Assembly: GCF_003002895.1 (NCBI RefSeq)
Contig: NZ_PVTI01000001.1
Span: 124,001 to 188,000 of the forward strand
Origin: Knoellia remsis
GTDB taxonomy: Bacteria; Actinomycetota; Actinomycetes; Actinomycetales; Dermatophilaceae
Reading direction: 5' to 3'
DNA: 64,000 nucleotides
The number at the start of each line of letters is the position of its first letter. Position 1 is the first letter of the stretch. A model generated the notes under the pieces. That model searched no databases. It was not told the origin of the DNA and saw nothing but the letters and a program-made list of their open reading frames with translations. Made by a program: the position numbers and the translations under genes. Positions 41,479 through 54,004 of this stretch are shown here, in pieces.

Positions 41479-42651
41479 TCAGCCCTCCTCGGGGTGCAGG
41501 CGGAGGATGGGCTGGCCCGGCGAGACGGGGTCGCCGTCCTCGACGAGCCATTCGACGACGCGACCGCCGTGGGGCGCGACGACCTCGTAGGTGTCGCGCA
41601 GGGTGCCGACGGTGGCGATGGTGCTCCCGGCCGCGACAGCGGTGCCGGGCTCGCTCACGGCGAAGTTCACCATCCCCTTGGCGGGGCTGATGACGAGGCG
41701 CCACGTCGGGTCCTGGGCCATGCCGCGGGCGACGCCGTGCTCCTTGACCATGCGGTGGGCGGCATCGAGGTCGTCCGGGGACTTCAGCGCGAGCAGCTCG
41801 ACGTCCTTGAGGGCCCGCTTGGCCAGGCCCGTGAGGGTGCCGGCCGGCGGGATCTCGATGATGCCGGTGACGCCGAGCTCGCGGAACGTCTCCATCGTGA
41901 GGTCCCAGCGGACCGGGTTGCTCACCTGGCTCACGAGGCGCGAGAGGACCTCGCGGCCGCTGTGCACGACGGCGCCGTCGCGGTTGGACACGAGCGGCAC
42001 GCGGGCGTCATGCGTCGACATCGCCCGGGCGTAGCCGGCGAGGACGTCGACGGCAGGCGCCATGTGCTCGGTGTGGAAGGCGCCGGCGACCTTGAGCGGG
42101 ATGACCCGGGCCTTGGCCGGCGGGTCGGCGGCGAGGGCGGCCAGCTGCTCCATCGTTCCCGCGGCGACGACCTGTCCCGCGCCGTTGATGTTCGCAGGGG
42201 TGAGGCCGTGGCGCTCGATCGTCGCGGTGACGTCGTCGGGGTCACCGCCCATGACGGCGCTCATCCCGGTCGGCTGCACGGCGCTCGCGGCGGCCATGGC
42301 GTTGCCGCGCTCGCGCACGAAGACCATCGCCTGCTCGGCCGAGATGACGCCTCCGGCGGCGGCCGCGGTGATCTCGCCGACGGAGTGGCCGGCACCGGCG
42401 CCGACGAGGCGGAAGCCGTCGGCCGGGTGCTCGAAGAGCGCGAGCAGCGACACGAGGCCGGAGGCGACGATGAGGGGCTGCGCGACGGCCGTGTCCTTGA
42501 TCGTCTCCTCGTCGGACTCGGTCCCGTGCGTCACGAGGTCGATCCCGGCGACGGCGGAGAGCCAGCCGAGACGCTCACGCACCCCGGGGATCTCGAGCCA
42601 AGGGGAGAGGAAGCCTGGGGTCTGGGAGCCCTGTCCGGGGCACACGATCAC
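41479..42651 (-). CDS. fabD: Malonyl-CoA:ACP transacylase fused to a biotinyl/lipoyl-like domain
   Basis: A 390-residue protein. Residues 1 to about 310 are FabD: CPGQGSQTPGF, the nucleophile S90 in GHSVGEI, and H193 in VAGAFHTEHM. It moves malonyl from CoA to ACP. Residues about 320-390 are an unexpected extra domain with the barrel-sandwich pattern of biotin carrier domains (SPAKGMVNFAVSEPG; VVAPHGGRVVEWLVEDGDPV, SPGQPILRL). The hairpin that normally holds AMKM reads VGTLRDTYEV, so it has no biotinylation lysine. Usual FabD is about 310 residues. I chose the GTG at 42651, with AAGGGG six bases upstream; GTG 42657 is possible. Confidence 0.92.
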   Translation of the reverse strand: MIVCPGQGSQTPGFLSPWLEIPGVRERLGWLSAVAGIDLVTHGTESDEETIKDTAVAQPLIVASGLVSLLALFEHPADGFRLVGAGAGHSVGEITAAAAGGVISAEQAMVFVRERGNAMAAASAVQPTGMSAVMGGDPDDVTATIERHGLTPANINGAGQVVAAGTMEQLAALAADPPAKARVIPLKVAGAFHTEHMAPAVDVLAGYARAMSTHDARVPLVSNRDGAVVHSGREVLSRLVSQVSNPVRWDLTMETFRELGVTGIIEIPPAGTLTGLAKRALKDVELLALKSPDDLDAAHRMVKEHGVARGMAQDPTWRLVISPAKGMVNFAVSEPGTAVAAGSTIATVGTLRDTYEVVAPHGGRVVEWLVEDGDPVSPGQPILRLHPEEG

Positions 42652-42725
42652 GAGCACCCCTTCAGCGTCGCCCCTCCCGAGACCTCCGGGCCCCCGCGGC
42701 GACGACGATTCTCTCGCGCGCATTC

Positions 42726-42740
42726 TGTAGGTTTCCTACA
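42726..42740 (-). promoter_or_regulatory. Palindromic operator upstream of fabD
   Basis: TGTAGGTTTCCTACA is a perfect two-fold palindrome 75 bases before the fabD start, between fabD and the FasR-like gene, and may be the FasR binding site. Confidence 0.6.
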
Positions 42741-42827
42741 ACGGCCGGTATGCCGTCCGCGCGCCTCGCGGTGCGGCCGCGCCGGAGGTGGGCGGCCCAG
42801 GAACGTGCGGCTCAGCGAGGCGGCGGG

Positions 42828-44030
42828 TCAGTGATCGGGCGCGGCGGGTCGCGGTCGCTCGGGACGTTCCGGGGTGACCCGTGCGAAGGCCAGGGCGAGT
42901 CGCACCGTCTGCGCGTCGTGCGGGTCGGTGAGGTCGTAGCCGGTGACGTCGGCGATACGTGCCAGCCGGTAGCGCACGGTGTTGGGGTGCACGAAGAGGG
43001 TGCGTGCCGTGCCCTCGAGACCCTGCCCGCCGTCGAGGTAGGCCGCTGCCGTCTCGAGGAGGTTGCTGCCGCCGCTCGCCGAGAGTGGGGCGTGGATGCG
43101 CGAGACGAGCGCGGCCCGGGCCGGCAGGTCGCCGAGCAAAGCCCGTTCGGCGAGCAGGTCGTCGCTGAGCACCGGCCGCGGAGCGGCCGGCCACGCCGGT
43201 GCGGCCGCGTGACCGGACAGCGCCGCACGGGCGCTGCGCCCCGCGGCATACAGGTGTGGCACGACGGGACCGACGACGATCGGTCCCTCGCCGAACGCGG
43301 CGGCGAGGTCGGTCGCGGTGGCGAGCGGGTCGCTCACGCCACCGGCGATGCACACGAGGCGGCGACCGTGGATGGCGATGAGCAGCTCGACGTCGTGCCG
43401 CTTGGCGCCGCGCCGCAGGGTGTCGACGACGCGGTCCTGGGGCGAGTCCGGGGTCGTCCCGGCGATGACGCAGACGTCGGTCGTCGTGCCCCACCCGAGT
43501 GCGGAGGCGCGGGACTGCATCGACTCGTCGGCCTCGCCGCGGATGACGGCGTCGACGACGAGCGCCTCGAGCCGGGCGTCCCAGGCACCGCGCGCCTCGG
43601 CCGCCTGGGCGTAGACGTGCGCCGCCGAGAAGGCGATCTCACGGCTGTAGCGCAGCACCGCCTCGCGCATCTTGTCCTCGTCCCCGCGGGCGGCGAGGTC
43701 GCTCGTCGAGCGCTCGACGACGTCGACGACGGTGCGCACGAGGTCGAGGGTCTGCGCCAGGCTGATCGAGCGGGTCAGCTCGCGGGGCGCCGTGCCGAAC
43801 ACGTCGGCGGTGACGTGCGCGCCCTCCTGGCTGCCGGTGAACCAGTCGATGAAGCTGCGGATGCCGGCCTGCGCGACGAGCCCGACCCAGGACCGCTCCT
43901 CGGCGGGCAGCGAGCGGTACCACTCGTGCCGCGACTCCATCTGCTGGACCGCGGCGGCGCCGAGGTCGCCCGCGGCGCGCTCGACCCGTCGGCGGGTCGC
44001 CGCCGAGGCCCGGGTGCGCTTGGAGATCAC
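42828..44030 (-). CDS. fasR: PucR-family regulator, FasR-like
   Basis: A 400-residue regulator upstream of, and codirectional with, fabDHPF-accD. Its N-terminal part is helical and without a known catalytic motif; a GGDEF-like intermediate part (about 180-270) follows; and the C-terminal PucR helix-turn-helix is ARTLFVHPNTVRYRLARIADVTGYDLTDPHDAQTVRLALAFAR. The same position is held by FasR (SCO2386) in Streptomyces, which activates the fab genes. By analogy it should control this cluster. Confidence 0.88.
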   Translation of the reverse strand: MISKRTRASAATRRRVERAAGDLGAAAVQQMESRHEWYRSLPAEERSWVGLVAQAGIRSFIDWFTGSQEGAHVTADVFGTAPRELTRSISLAQTLDLVRTVVDVVERSTSDLAARGDEDKMREAVLRYSREIAFSAAHVYAQAAEARGAWDARLEALVVDAVIRGEADESMQSRASALGWGTTTDVCVIAGTTPDSPQDRVVDTLRRGAKRHDVELLIAIHGRRLVCIAGGVSDPLATATDLAAAFGEGPIVVGPVVPHLYAAGRSARAALSGHAAAPAWPAAPRPVLSDDLLAERALLGDLPARAALVSRIHAPLSASGGSNLLETAAAYLDGGQGLEGTARTLFVHPNTVRYRLARIADVTGYDLTDPHDAQTVRLALAFARVTPERPERPRPAAPDH

Positions 44031-44099
44031 GAACCGGATTCTATTTGTATGCCGCGCACAAGCACGCGTGCCCAGCCCCAGTCTCCGCCAGCGCCCCGT

Positions 44100-44194
44100 C
44101 TCAGCATTATCGGGTCGCCCGATACGCTCCCGCTCGACCCGAGAAGGCTTGTCGGGTCGAGCCTGCCCTTATCGGGTCGCCCGATAATGCTGAG
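44100..44194. repeat. 95-base cruciform-like intergenic inverted repeat
   Basis: CTCAGCATTATCGGGTCGCC and following CGATA at the left end are repeated in exact inverted form at 44170-44194. Each arm also contains TCGGGTCGCCCGA, which can fold by itself. In between, CTCGACCCGA pairs with TCGGGTCGAG. It can form a three-branched structure. It lies between the fasR-like start and the argG 3' end. Confidence 0.85.
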
Positions 44195-44230
44195 GTCCGC
44201 CTGGACCTCGGGCGTCTCTGGCGTCACGCC

Positions 44231-45698
<1,468 letters not shown>

Positions 45699-45797
45699 TT
45701 CAGGTCGTATGCCGTTGCGCACCTGCCGTGAACCCGTCACTTGCCGTCCATGTCGCCTTCGGCGCGATTCCACCGGGTGCCGGGAGGTTGGTGCGCC

Positions 45798-46928
45798 ATG
45801 CGACGACTCCTTGTCTCCCTGTCCCTGGTCGCCGGCCTCGGCCTCACGACCGCCGCGACGATCGCCCCGGCCCAGGCCGACGCACCCCCGTCCTCGAACG
45901 GCCGTGCCAAGTTCACCGAGCCGACGATCTACGCCCACCGCGGCGCGTCCGGCTACCGCCCCGAGCACACGCTCGCGGCCTACCGTCTCGCCGTCCAGCA
46001 GGGCGCCGACTACATCGAGCCCGACCTCACGATGACCAAGGACGGCGTCCTCGTGGTCCGGCACGAGCCGGAGATCAGCGGCACGACCGACGTCTCGACC
46101 CGTCCCGAGTTCGCCTCGCGCAAGACCACCAAGACGGTCGACGGCGGGTCGATGACCGGCTGGTTCGTCGAGGACTTCACCCTCGCCGAGCTCAAGACGC
46201 TGCGGGCCAAGGAGCGGCTGCCGCAGCTGCGCCCGGAGAGCGCGAGCTACGACGGCCAGTTCCAGGTGCCGACCTTCGACGAGATGCTCGCCCTGCGGGC
46301 CGAGCTCAGCGCCCAGACCGGCCGGACCATCGGCGTCATCCCCGAGATCAAGCACTCGACCTACCTGCACGCGAACGGTTTCGACCCCGAGGTCGCCGTG
46401 ATGGAGTCGCTGCGGGGCTTCGGCCTCAACCGGCCCAACGCCGCCGTGTGGGTCCAGAGCTTCGAGCTGACGAACCTCATCCGCCTGCGCGAGGAGCTCG
46501 GCTACAAGGCCAGCCTCGTCTTCCTCGTCACCAAGAACGGCGCGCCCTACGACCTCGTCGCCCAGGGTGACCCGCGCACCTACGCCGACCTGCTCACCCC
46601 GGCGAGCCTCAAGCAGCTGTCGAAGACCCTCGACGGCATCGGGCCGGAGAAGGCGCTCGTCATCCCGCGCAAGGCCGACGGCACGCTCGGCACGCCGACG
46701 AGCCTCGTCGCCGACGCCCACAAGGTGGGGCTCGACGTCACGGCCTGGACGTTCCGGGCCGAGAACTCCTTCCTCCCCGTCGACTACCGGGTCGGCACGA
46801 ACCCGGCCGCCTACGGCCGCATGGCCGACGAGGTCACGACGTACTTCGAGGCCGGCATCGACGGAGCCTTCTGCGACCAGCCGGACATCTGCGTGCAGGC
46901 GCGCAAGAAGTTCCTCGCGAACCGCTGA
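45798..46928 (+). CDS. glpQ: Secreted glycerophosphodiester phosphodiesterase
   Basis: A 376-residue exported enzyme of the GDPD family, which hydrolyses deacylated phospholipids or teichoic-acid-like diesters to glycerol 3-phosphate. The signal peptide (RRLLVSLSLVAGLGLTTAA, cleavage near AQA) precedes the TIM barrel with HRGASGYRPEHT at about 47, EPDLTMTKDG and the later IPEIKHST. Length and motifs match GlpQ-type secreted enzymes. ATG at 45798 follows GGGAGG; the longer frame from 45741 would bury the signal peptide. Confidence 0.9.
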   Translation: MRRLLVSLSLVAGLGLTTAATIAPAQADAPPSSNGRAKFTEPTIYAHRGASGYRPEHTLAAYRLAVQQGADYIEPDLTMTKDGVLVVRHEPEISGTTDVSTRPEFASRKTTKTVDGGSMTGWFVEDFTLAELKTLRAKERLPQLRPESASYDGQFQVPTFDEMLALRAELSAQTGRTIGVIPEIKHSTYLHANGFDPEVAVMESLRGFGLNRPNAAVWVQSFELTNLIRLREELGYKASLVFLVTKNGAPYDLVAQGDPRTYADLLTPASLKQLSKTLDGIGPEKALVIPRKADGTLGTPTSLVADAHKVGLDVTAWTFRAENSFLPVDYRVGTNPAAYGRMADEVTTYFEAGIDGAFCDQPDICVQARKKFLANR

Positions 46929-46949
46929 CGCGGAGCCAGCCACACCACG

Positions 46950-46997
46950 AACGAGAGGCGGTATGCCGGGTGCGCACCCGGCATACCGCCTCTCGTT
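46950..46997. terminator. Perfect 48-base palindrome terminator with inverted GTATGCCG
   Basis: AACGAGAGGCGGTATGCCGG followed by GTGC is mirrored exactly by GCAC and CCGGCATACCGCCTCTCGTT. It stands between the convergent glpQ and aceE genes. The inner 34 bases are identical to the palindrome at 62461-62504, and a half copy is at 59510-59528. Confidence 0.88.
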
Positions 46998-47024
46998 GTC
47001 GTTCCGCGCCTCGGCGAAGAAGCG

Positions 47025-49790
<2,766 letters not shown>

Positions 49791-49921
49791 GACGTCTGTC
49801 CCTTCTACTTCACTCGGCGGCCGGTCGGTCGCCCTGACGGCGACACCGGTGGTCGCCTCGAACCATCCTGTCACCCGGAGTGGTGGCCGTCACACTCGGT
49901 CCGGCTGGCAGTCTTGGGCGT

Positions 49922-50425
49922 ATGCCGTCCCAGCCCGACCCGTCCGCCGTCACCCTCCGCGGTGGTGAGCTCGCGTGGCGCCCGGTGTCTCCGGCGCTGC
50001 GCACCGTCCGGCTCATCACTCTCTTCGTGTGGTTGGGGCCGTTCCTGATCGGGTTCGTGCTGGCTGCCCTGTTCGTCAGCCCGTGGTTCGGGATCGGGGC
50101 GGGGGTCGTGGCGGCGCTGCTCGCCTGGGGGACCTGGCTCATCGTCCGGCAGGTGTCGGCGATCTCGTGGATCGAGCTCGACGAGGAGATCGTCATCCGC
50201 AAGGGCCGGCTCTGGCGCTCCCTCGTGAGCATCCCCTACGGCCGGCTCCAGTACATCGACGTCGAGTCCGGGCCCCTCATGCGATCGCGCGGCATCGCGT
50301 CGTGTGAGTTCCACACGGCCTCACCGGCCAGCGGTGGGACCCTTCCCGGCCTGCCGCTGGAGGAGGCCGAGGCGCTGCGCGGCCGGCTGGCTGCGCGCGG
50401 TGAGGCACAGCGAGCAGGCCTGTGA
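49922..50425 (+). CDS. PH-domain membrane protein (YdbS-like)
   Basis: A 167-residue protein with two hydrophobic helices (about 32-80) and a bacterial PH domain (bPH_2) at about 85-150: WIELDEEIVIRKGRLWRSLVSIPYGRLQYIDVESGPLMR. The final part is polar. It is paired with the larger PH-domain gene that overlaps by four bases, like the Bacillus ydbS-ydbT pair. Its ATG is contributed by a GTATGCCG motif; a GTG at 49880 is an alternative start. Confidence 0.8.
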   Translation: MPSQPDPSAVTLRGGELAWRPVSPALRTVRLITLFVWLGPFLIGFVLAALFVSPWFGIGAGVVAALLAWGTWLIVRQVSAISWIELDEEIVIRKGRLWRSLVSIPYGRLQYIDVESGPLMRSRGIASCEFHTASPASGGTLPGLPLEEAEALRGRLAARGEAQRAGL

Positions 50426-52113
50426 CACAAGCCAACTCGCGGCCTCCCACCTCATCCCTCGGTGACTGGCAGCACCTCCACCCGTTGTCGCCGATCGTGC
50501 GCGGCGGTCTCGTCGGCCTCGGCATCGTCGGGTATGCCGCGTCGCAGCTCGTCGACGACGTCTTCCGGTCCGCGGGGGAGGGTGAGAGCGGCGACGACGG
50601 ACCGGGGGTGAGCGACGGTCTCGGCTACCTCTTCGACCACTCGCTCGTCGCCGCCGCCGTCATCGTCGGGTTCCTCGCCCTCGTCGGCTTCTTCGGGTGG
50701 CTGTCGTGGCGGTTCGCGAAGTTCCGCGTCGCCGACGGCCAGATCGAGTACCGCAAGGGCTGGCTCTTCCGTGAGCACCGGCAGGTCCCGCTCGCGCGGG
50801 TCCAGGCGATCGAGATCAGCCGCCCCCTCCTCGCGCAGCTCACCGGCCTCTCCCAGGTCGTCGTCCAGTCGGCCGGGGGTGGCGACTCCCACCTCAAGCT
50901 GGCCTTCCTCGGCGCCGGCCGGGCCGACGAGGTTCGGCGCGAGCTGCTCGACCTCGCCGGACGCAGCGACGAGACCCGTCTCGATGCCGAGGACCGGCTG
51001 GTGTCGGACGGTCCCGACGGGTCCCAGCCCGCCACGCCGGCCGCGTCACGCGACGAGGGGCGCGAGGTGCTCCGCGTCCCGAACTCGCGACTCTTCGTCG
51101 CGACGATCCTGCACGGCGGGACGATCTTCCTCGGGGCCATGGCGTTCGTCGCGGGAGGTGCCGCGATCGCGGCATACGGGACGTCCTTCTCCGCGCTGAC
51201 CGGAGCCGTGGTCGCGTTGCCCGCGCTCGGCCCGATCGCGTTCGGTGTCGCCGTGAACCGCGTCCAGGAGCTGCTCAAGCACGGCAACTTCCGGCTCGCC
51301 GAGACGGGTCGGTCGGTGCGCGTGCAGCATGGCCTCACCGACAAGCGCACGACCTCCGTGCCACTGCACCGGATCCAGGCCGTCGAGATGGTGCAGCCGT
51401 TGTGGTGGCGCCGGTTCGGCTGGTGGCGGGTGCGGGTCAACGTCGCGGGCGTCGGCTCGGAGGGCGCCACCGGGGAGGCCGACGAGACGACGATGCTCCC
51501 CGTCGGCACCTTCGATCAGGCGCTCCGCGTGCTCACCCTGCTCGACCCGGCACTGTCCGAGGACGACCTGCGGCAGGCCGCGCTCGGGGACGGCACGACC
51601 GGGGGCTGGACCCTCGTCTCGGAGCGCGCCCGGGTCTTCGACTGGCTCAGCTGGCGACGCGCCGGGTTCGCCGTCACGGCGCACTCCCTGCTCGTGCGCA
51701 CCGGCCGCCTGTCGCGGCGCGTCGCCTCGATGCCGCACGCCCGGGTGCAGTCGCTCACGCTCGAGCAGGGGCCGTGGGAGCGGCGACGGCGACTCGCCGG
51801 TGTCACGCTCGTCTCCACCCCCGGACCCGTGACCGTCGCGGCCCGCCACCTCGACGTCGACGTGGCGACCGCGCTGTTGCACGACGAAGCGGCCCGCGCT
51901 CGCGAGGCGCGTCGGCTCACCCGGGCCCGCTCCAGCGGTGGCGACGTGCTCGTCTCGGACGGCGACCGAATCCCACGAACCGGTTGCACGGCATACGGCA
52001 CAACAGGTCAACTAGTGGCGCCGGAGCATCCGGCGACCGAGCCCGCGAAGCCCGCGGACGGCATACCCCACGACCCCGTCGCGCGACGGGACGACGAAAG
52101 GACGCATCAGTGA
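50422..52113 (+). CDS. Multi-PH-domain membrane protein (YdbT-like)
   Basis: A 563-residue protein. Hydrophobic helices at about 30-45, 72-95 and 225-275; PH (bPH_2) modules follow at about 95-185 (YRKGWLFREHRQVPLARVQAIEIS), 295-380 (VQHGLTDKRTTSVPLHRIQAVEM) and 415-500 (VRTGRLSRRVASMPHARVQSLTL). The Bacillus homologue belongs to a stress/bacteriocin-resistance locus. The last 60 residues are low-complexity and encoded across two GTATGCCG copies, and so may be an overrun of the original C-terminus. The GTG start overlaps its neighbour. Confidence 0.8.
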   Translation: MTQANSRPPTSSLGDWQHLHPLSPIVRGGLVGLGIVGYAASQLVDDVFRSAGEGESGDDGPGVSDGLGYLFDHSLVAAAVIVGFLALVGFFGWLSWRFAKFRVADGQIEYRKGWLFREHRQVPLARVQAIEISRPLLAQLTGLSQVVVQSAGGGDSHLKLAFLGAGRADEVRRELLDLAGRSDETRLDAEDRLVSDGPDGSQPATPAASRDEGREVLRVPNSRLFVATILHGGTIFLGAMAFVAGGAAIAAYGTSFSALTGAVVALPALGPIAFGVAVNRVQELLKHGNFRLAETGRSVRVQHGLTDKRTTSVPLHRIQAVEMVQPLWWRRFGWWRVRVNVAGVGSEGATGEADETTMLPVGTFDQALRVLTLLDPALSEDDLRQAALGDGTTGGWTLVSERARVFDWLSWRRAGFAVTAHSLLVRTGRLSRRVASMPHARVQSLTLEQGPWERRRRLAGVTLVSTPGPVTVAARHLDVDVATALLHDEAARAREARRLTRARSSGGDVLVSDGDRIPRTGCTAYGTTGQLVAPEHPATEPAKPADGIPHDPVARRDDERTHQ

Positions 52114-52547
52114 ACGCCCCTGCACCACCTGCCGACAACGGCGGTGACCTGCCGGACGTCGTGGCGCGCCTCGGGTTCGCCGCGGAGCAGATCGTGCAGG
52201 AGGTCGGCTGGGACGACGACGTCGACAACGACGTGCGCTTCGCCGTCGAGGACGTCGTCGGGTCCGACCTCGAGGACGAGGACTACACCGGCGAGGTCGA
52301 CGCCGTCGTGCTGTGGTGGCGCGACGAGGACGGCGACCTCACCGACGCGCTCATCACCCTCGTGGGCGTCCTCGGCGACGGCGGGTTCGTCGTCGCGCTC
52401 ACGCCGAAGGACGCGGACGCAGGTGCCGTCGACGCCGCCGAGCTCGACGAGGCCGCGACGACCGCGGGCCTGCACACGGCCGGCGCCTTCCCGCTCTCGT
52501 CAACATGGCGAGCGACCAAGCTCGTCGCGACGAAGGCCCGCCGCTGA
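52110..52547 (+). CDS. DUF3052 family protein
   Basis: A 145-residue acidic, actinobacterial protein. LPDVVARLGFAAEQIVQEVGWDDDVDNDVRFAVEDVVG and DAVVLWWRDEDGDLTDALITL are the DUF3052 hallmarks. Function unknown; it is usually located next to aceE and an AhpE-like peroxiredoxin as here. GTG at 52110 overlaps the preceding stop by four bases, and AAAGGA stands upstream. Confidence 0.88.
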   Translation: MNAPAPPADNGGDLPDVVARLGFAAEQIVQEVGWDDDVDNDVRFAVEDVVGSDLEDEDYTGEVDAVVLWWRDEDGDLTDALITLVGVLGDGGFVVALTPKDADAGAVDAAELDEAATTAGLHTAGAFPLSSTWRATKLVATKARR

Positions 52548-52580
52548 CTCGCGCGGCCACTCTGCGGCAGACTGCCTGCC

Positions 52581-53054
52581 ATGAGTGACGTCCAGGCCGG
52601 TCTCGCCGTGGGGGAGCGCGCCCCCGAGTTCACGCTGCGCGACCAGAACGGCGCCGACGTCTCGCTCGCCGACTTCCGCGGCGACAAGAGCGTCCTGCTC
52701 GTGTTCTACCCGTGGGCGTTCTCGGGCATCTGCACCGGCGAGCTCACCGAGATCCGCGACGACCTCGGGGCGTTCGTCAGCGACGACGTGCAGGTGCTCA
52801 CCATCTCGTGCGACGCGATGTTCTCGCTGCGTGCGTATGCCGACCGCGAAGGCTACTTCTTCCCGCTGCTGTCGGACTTCTGGCCGCACGGCGAGGTGGC
52901 CCGCGCGTACGGCGTCTTCGACGAGCAGGCCGGGGTCGCGCTGCGGGGCACGTTCCTCGTCGACCCCGAAGGGATCGTCCGCTGGTCCCTCGTGACCGGC
53001 ATCGGTGAGCGGCGCGACTTCAGCGGCTACCACGCCGCCCTCGCCCGCGCCTGA
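52581..53054 (+). CDS. AhpE-type peroxiredoxin
   Basis: A 157-residue thiol peroxidase. GERAPEFTLRDQNGADVSLADFRG leads to the peroxidatic site YPWAFSGICTGEL with C51 and its nearby Thr/Arg. ISCDAMFSLRAYADREGYFFPLLSDFWPHGEVARAYGVF follows. Only one further Cys (in ISCD) is present, which agrees with the 1-Cys AhpE group that reduces peroxides with mycothiol or mycoredoxin. Expected cytosolic. The gene lies 33 bases after DUF3052. Confidence 0.92.
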   Translation: MSDVQAGLAVGERAPEFTLRDQNGADVSLADFRGDKSVLLVFYPWAFSGICTGELTEIRDDLGAFVSDDVQVLTISCDAMFSLRAYADREGYFFPLLSDFWPHGEVARAYGVFDEQAGVALRGTFLVDPEGIVRWSLVTGIGERRDFSGYHAALARA

Positions 53055-53102
53055 CGCCCGCCTGACACAATGGGCGACCGGTCGCGGCTCGTTGCCGCGC
53101 CG

Positions 53103-53175
53103 GGGCCTGTAGCTCAGGTGGTAGAGCACCGCGTTTACACCGCGGGTGTCGTCGGTTCGAGGCCGGCCGGGCCCA
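53103..53175 (+). tRNA. tRNA-Val (TAC)
   Basis: Acceptor GGGCCTG with CGGGCCC, D-arm GCTCAGGTGGTAGAGC, anticodon stem CCGCG/CGCGG around TTTACAC with TAC at 53136-53138, T-arm GTCGG TTCGAGG CCGGC, discriminator A, no CCA. The next gene starts one base later. Confidence 0.95.
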
Positions 53176-53176
53176 C

Positions 53177-54004
53177 ATGACTCATCGGCTGCGCGACGTC
53201 GTCGACGTCCTCGAGAGCCTCTATCCGCCCGCCACCGCCCAGTCCTGGGACCAGGTCGGCCTCGTCACCGGAGACCTCGAGCAGCCCGTCGAGCGCATCC
53301 TGCTCGCCCTCGACCCGACGCTCGAGGTCATCGCCGAGGCGCGCGCGGTCGGCGCGAACCTGCTCGTGACGCACCACCCGTTGCTCATGCGCGGCGTGCA
53401 CTCGGTCGCCACGACGACCGCCAAGGGTGCGAGCGTCACCGAGCTCGTCGTCGGGGACATCGCGCTCTACGTCGCGCACACCAACGCCGACGTCGCCGAG
53501 CGCGGGGTCAACGAGGCGCTGGCGCGCGCGGCCGGGCTCATCGACGTCGAGGCGCTCGCGATCGTCGAGGAGCAGCCGCTGGGTCGCGTCGGGCGCCTGC
53601 CGTCGCCGATGTCACTGGGTGCCTTCGCGCAGGGCCTGTATGCCGCCCTCCCGCAGTCCGCGGTCGGGCTGAGGGTCGCGGGCCCGGCCGACGCGCCGGT
53701 CGAGAAGGTCGCGGTGCTCGGGGGAGCCGGGGACGACCAGTTCACCGCGGTGCGGTCGAGTGGCGCCGATGTCTACGTCACGGCCGACCTGCGCCACCAC
53801 CCGGCGTCGGAGGCGCGCGAGGAGGCCAGGGGTGGGCCGCCCTACCTCGTCGATGCCGGCCACTGGTCGAGCGAGTCGGTGTGGCTTCCTGACCTGCGGG
53901 ACGCGCTGACCGATGCGCTTAGGGTGGAGGTCGACATCAGCACAGTGCGCACCGACCCGTGGACATTCACGGTCGGCGCCGACAACCTCGGAGGCACCCC
54001 GTGA
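53177..54004 (+). CDS. Nif3-like dinuclear metal centre protein
   Basis: A 275-residue protein of the NIF3/YqfO family. Metal-site segments are LLVTHHPLLMRGVHSV, AHTNADVAERGVNEALA and YVTADLRHHPASEAREE with VDAGHWSSE. Homologues form hexameric toroids with two metals; activity (possibly GTP cyclohydrolase-like) is uncertain. ATG lies two bases after tRNA-Val, so the message probably extends through the tRNA. It overlaps the zinc-ribbon gene. Confidence 0.9.
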   Translation: MTHRLRDVVDVLESLYPPATAQSWDQVGLVTGDLEQPVERILLALDPTLEVIAEARAVGANLLVTHHPLLMRGVHSVATTTAKGASVTELVVGDIALYVAHTNADVAERGVNEALARAAGLIDVEALAIVEEQPLGRVGRLPSPMSLGAFAQGLYAALPQSAVGLRVAGPADAPVEKVAVLGGAGDDQFTAVRSSGADVYVTADLRHHPASEAREEARGGPPYLVDAGHWSSESVWLPDLRDALTDALRVEVDISTVRTDPWTFTVGADNLGGTP

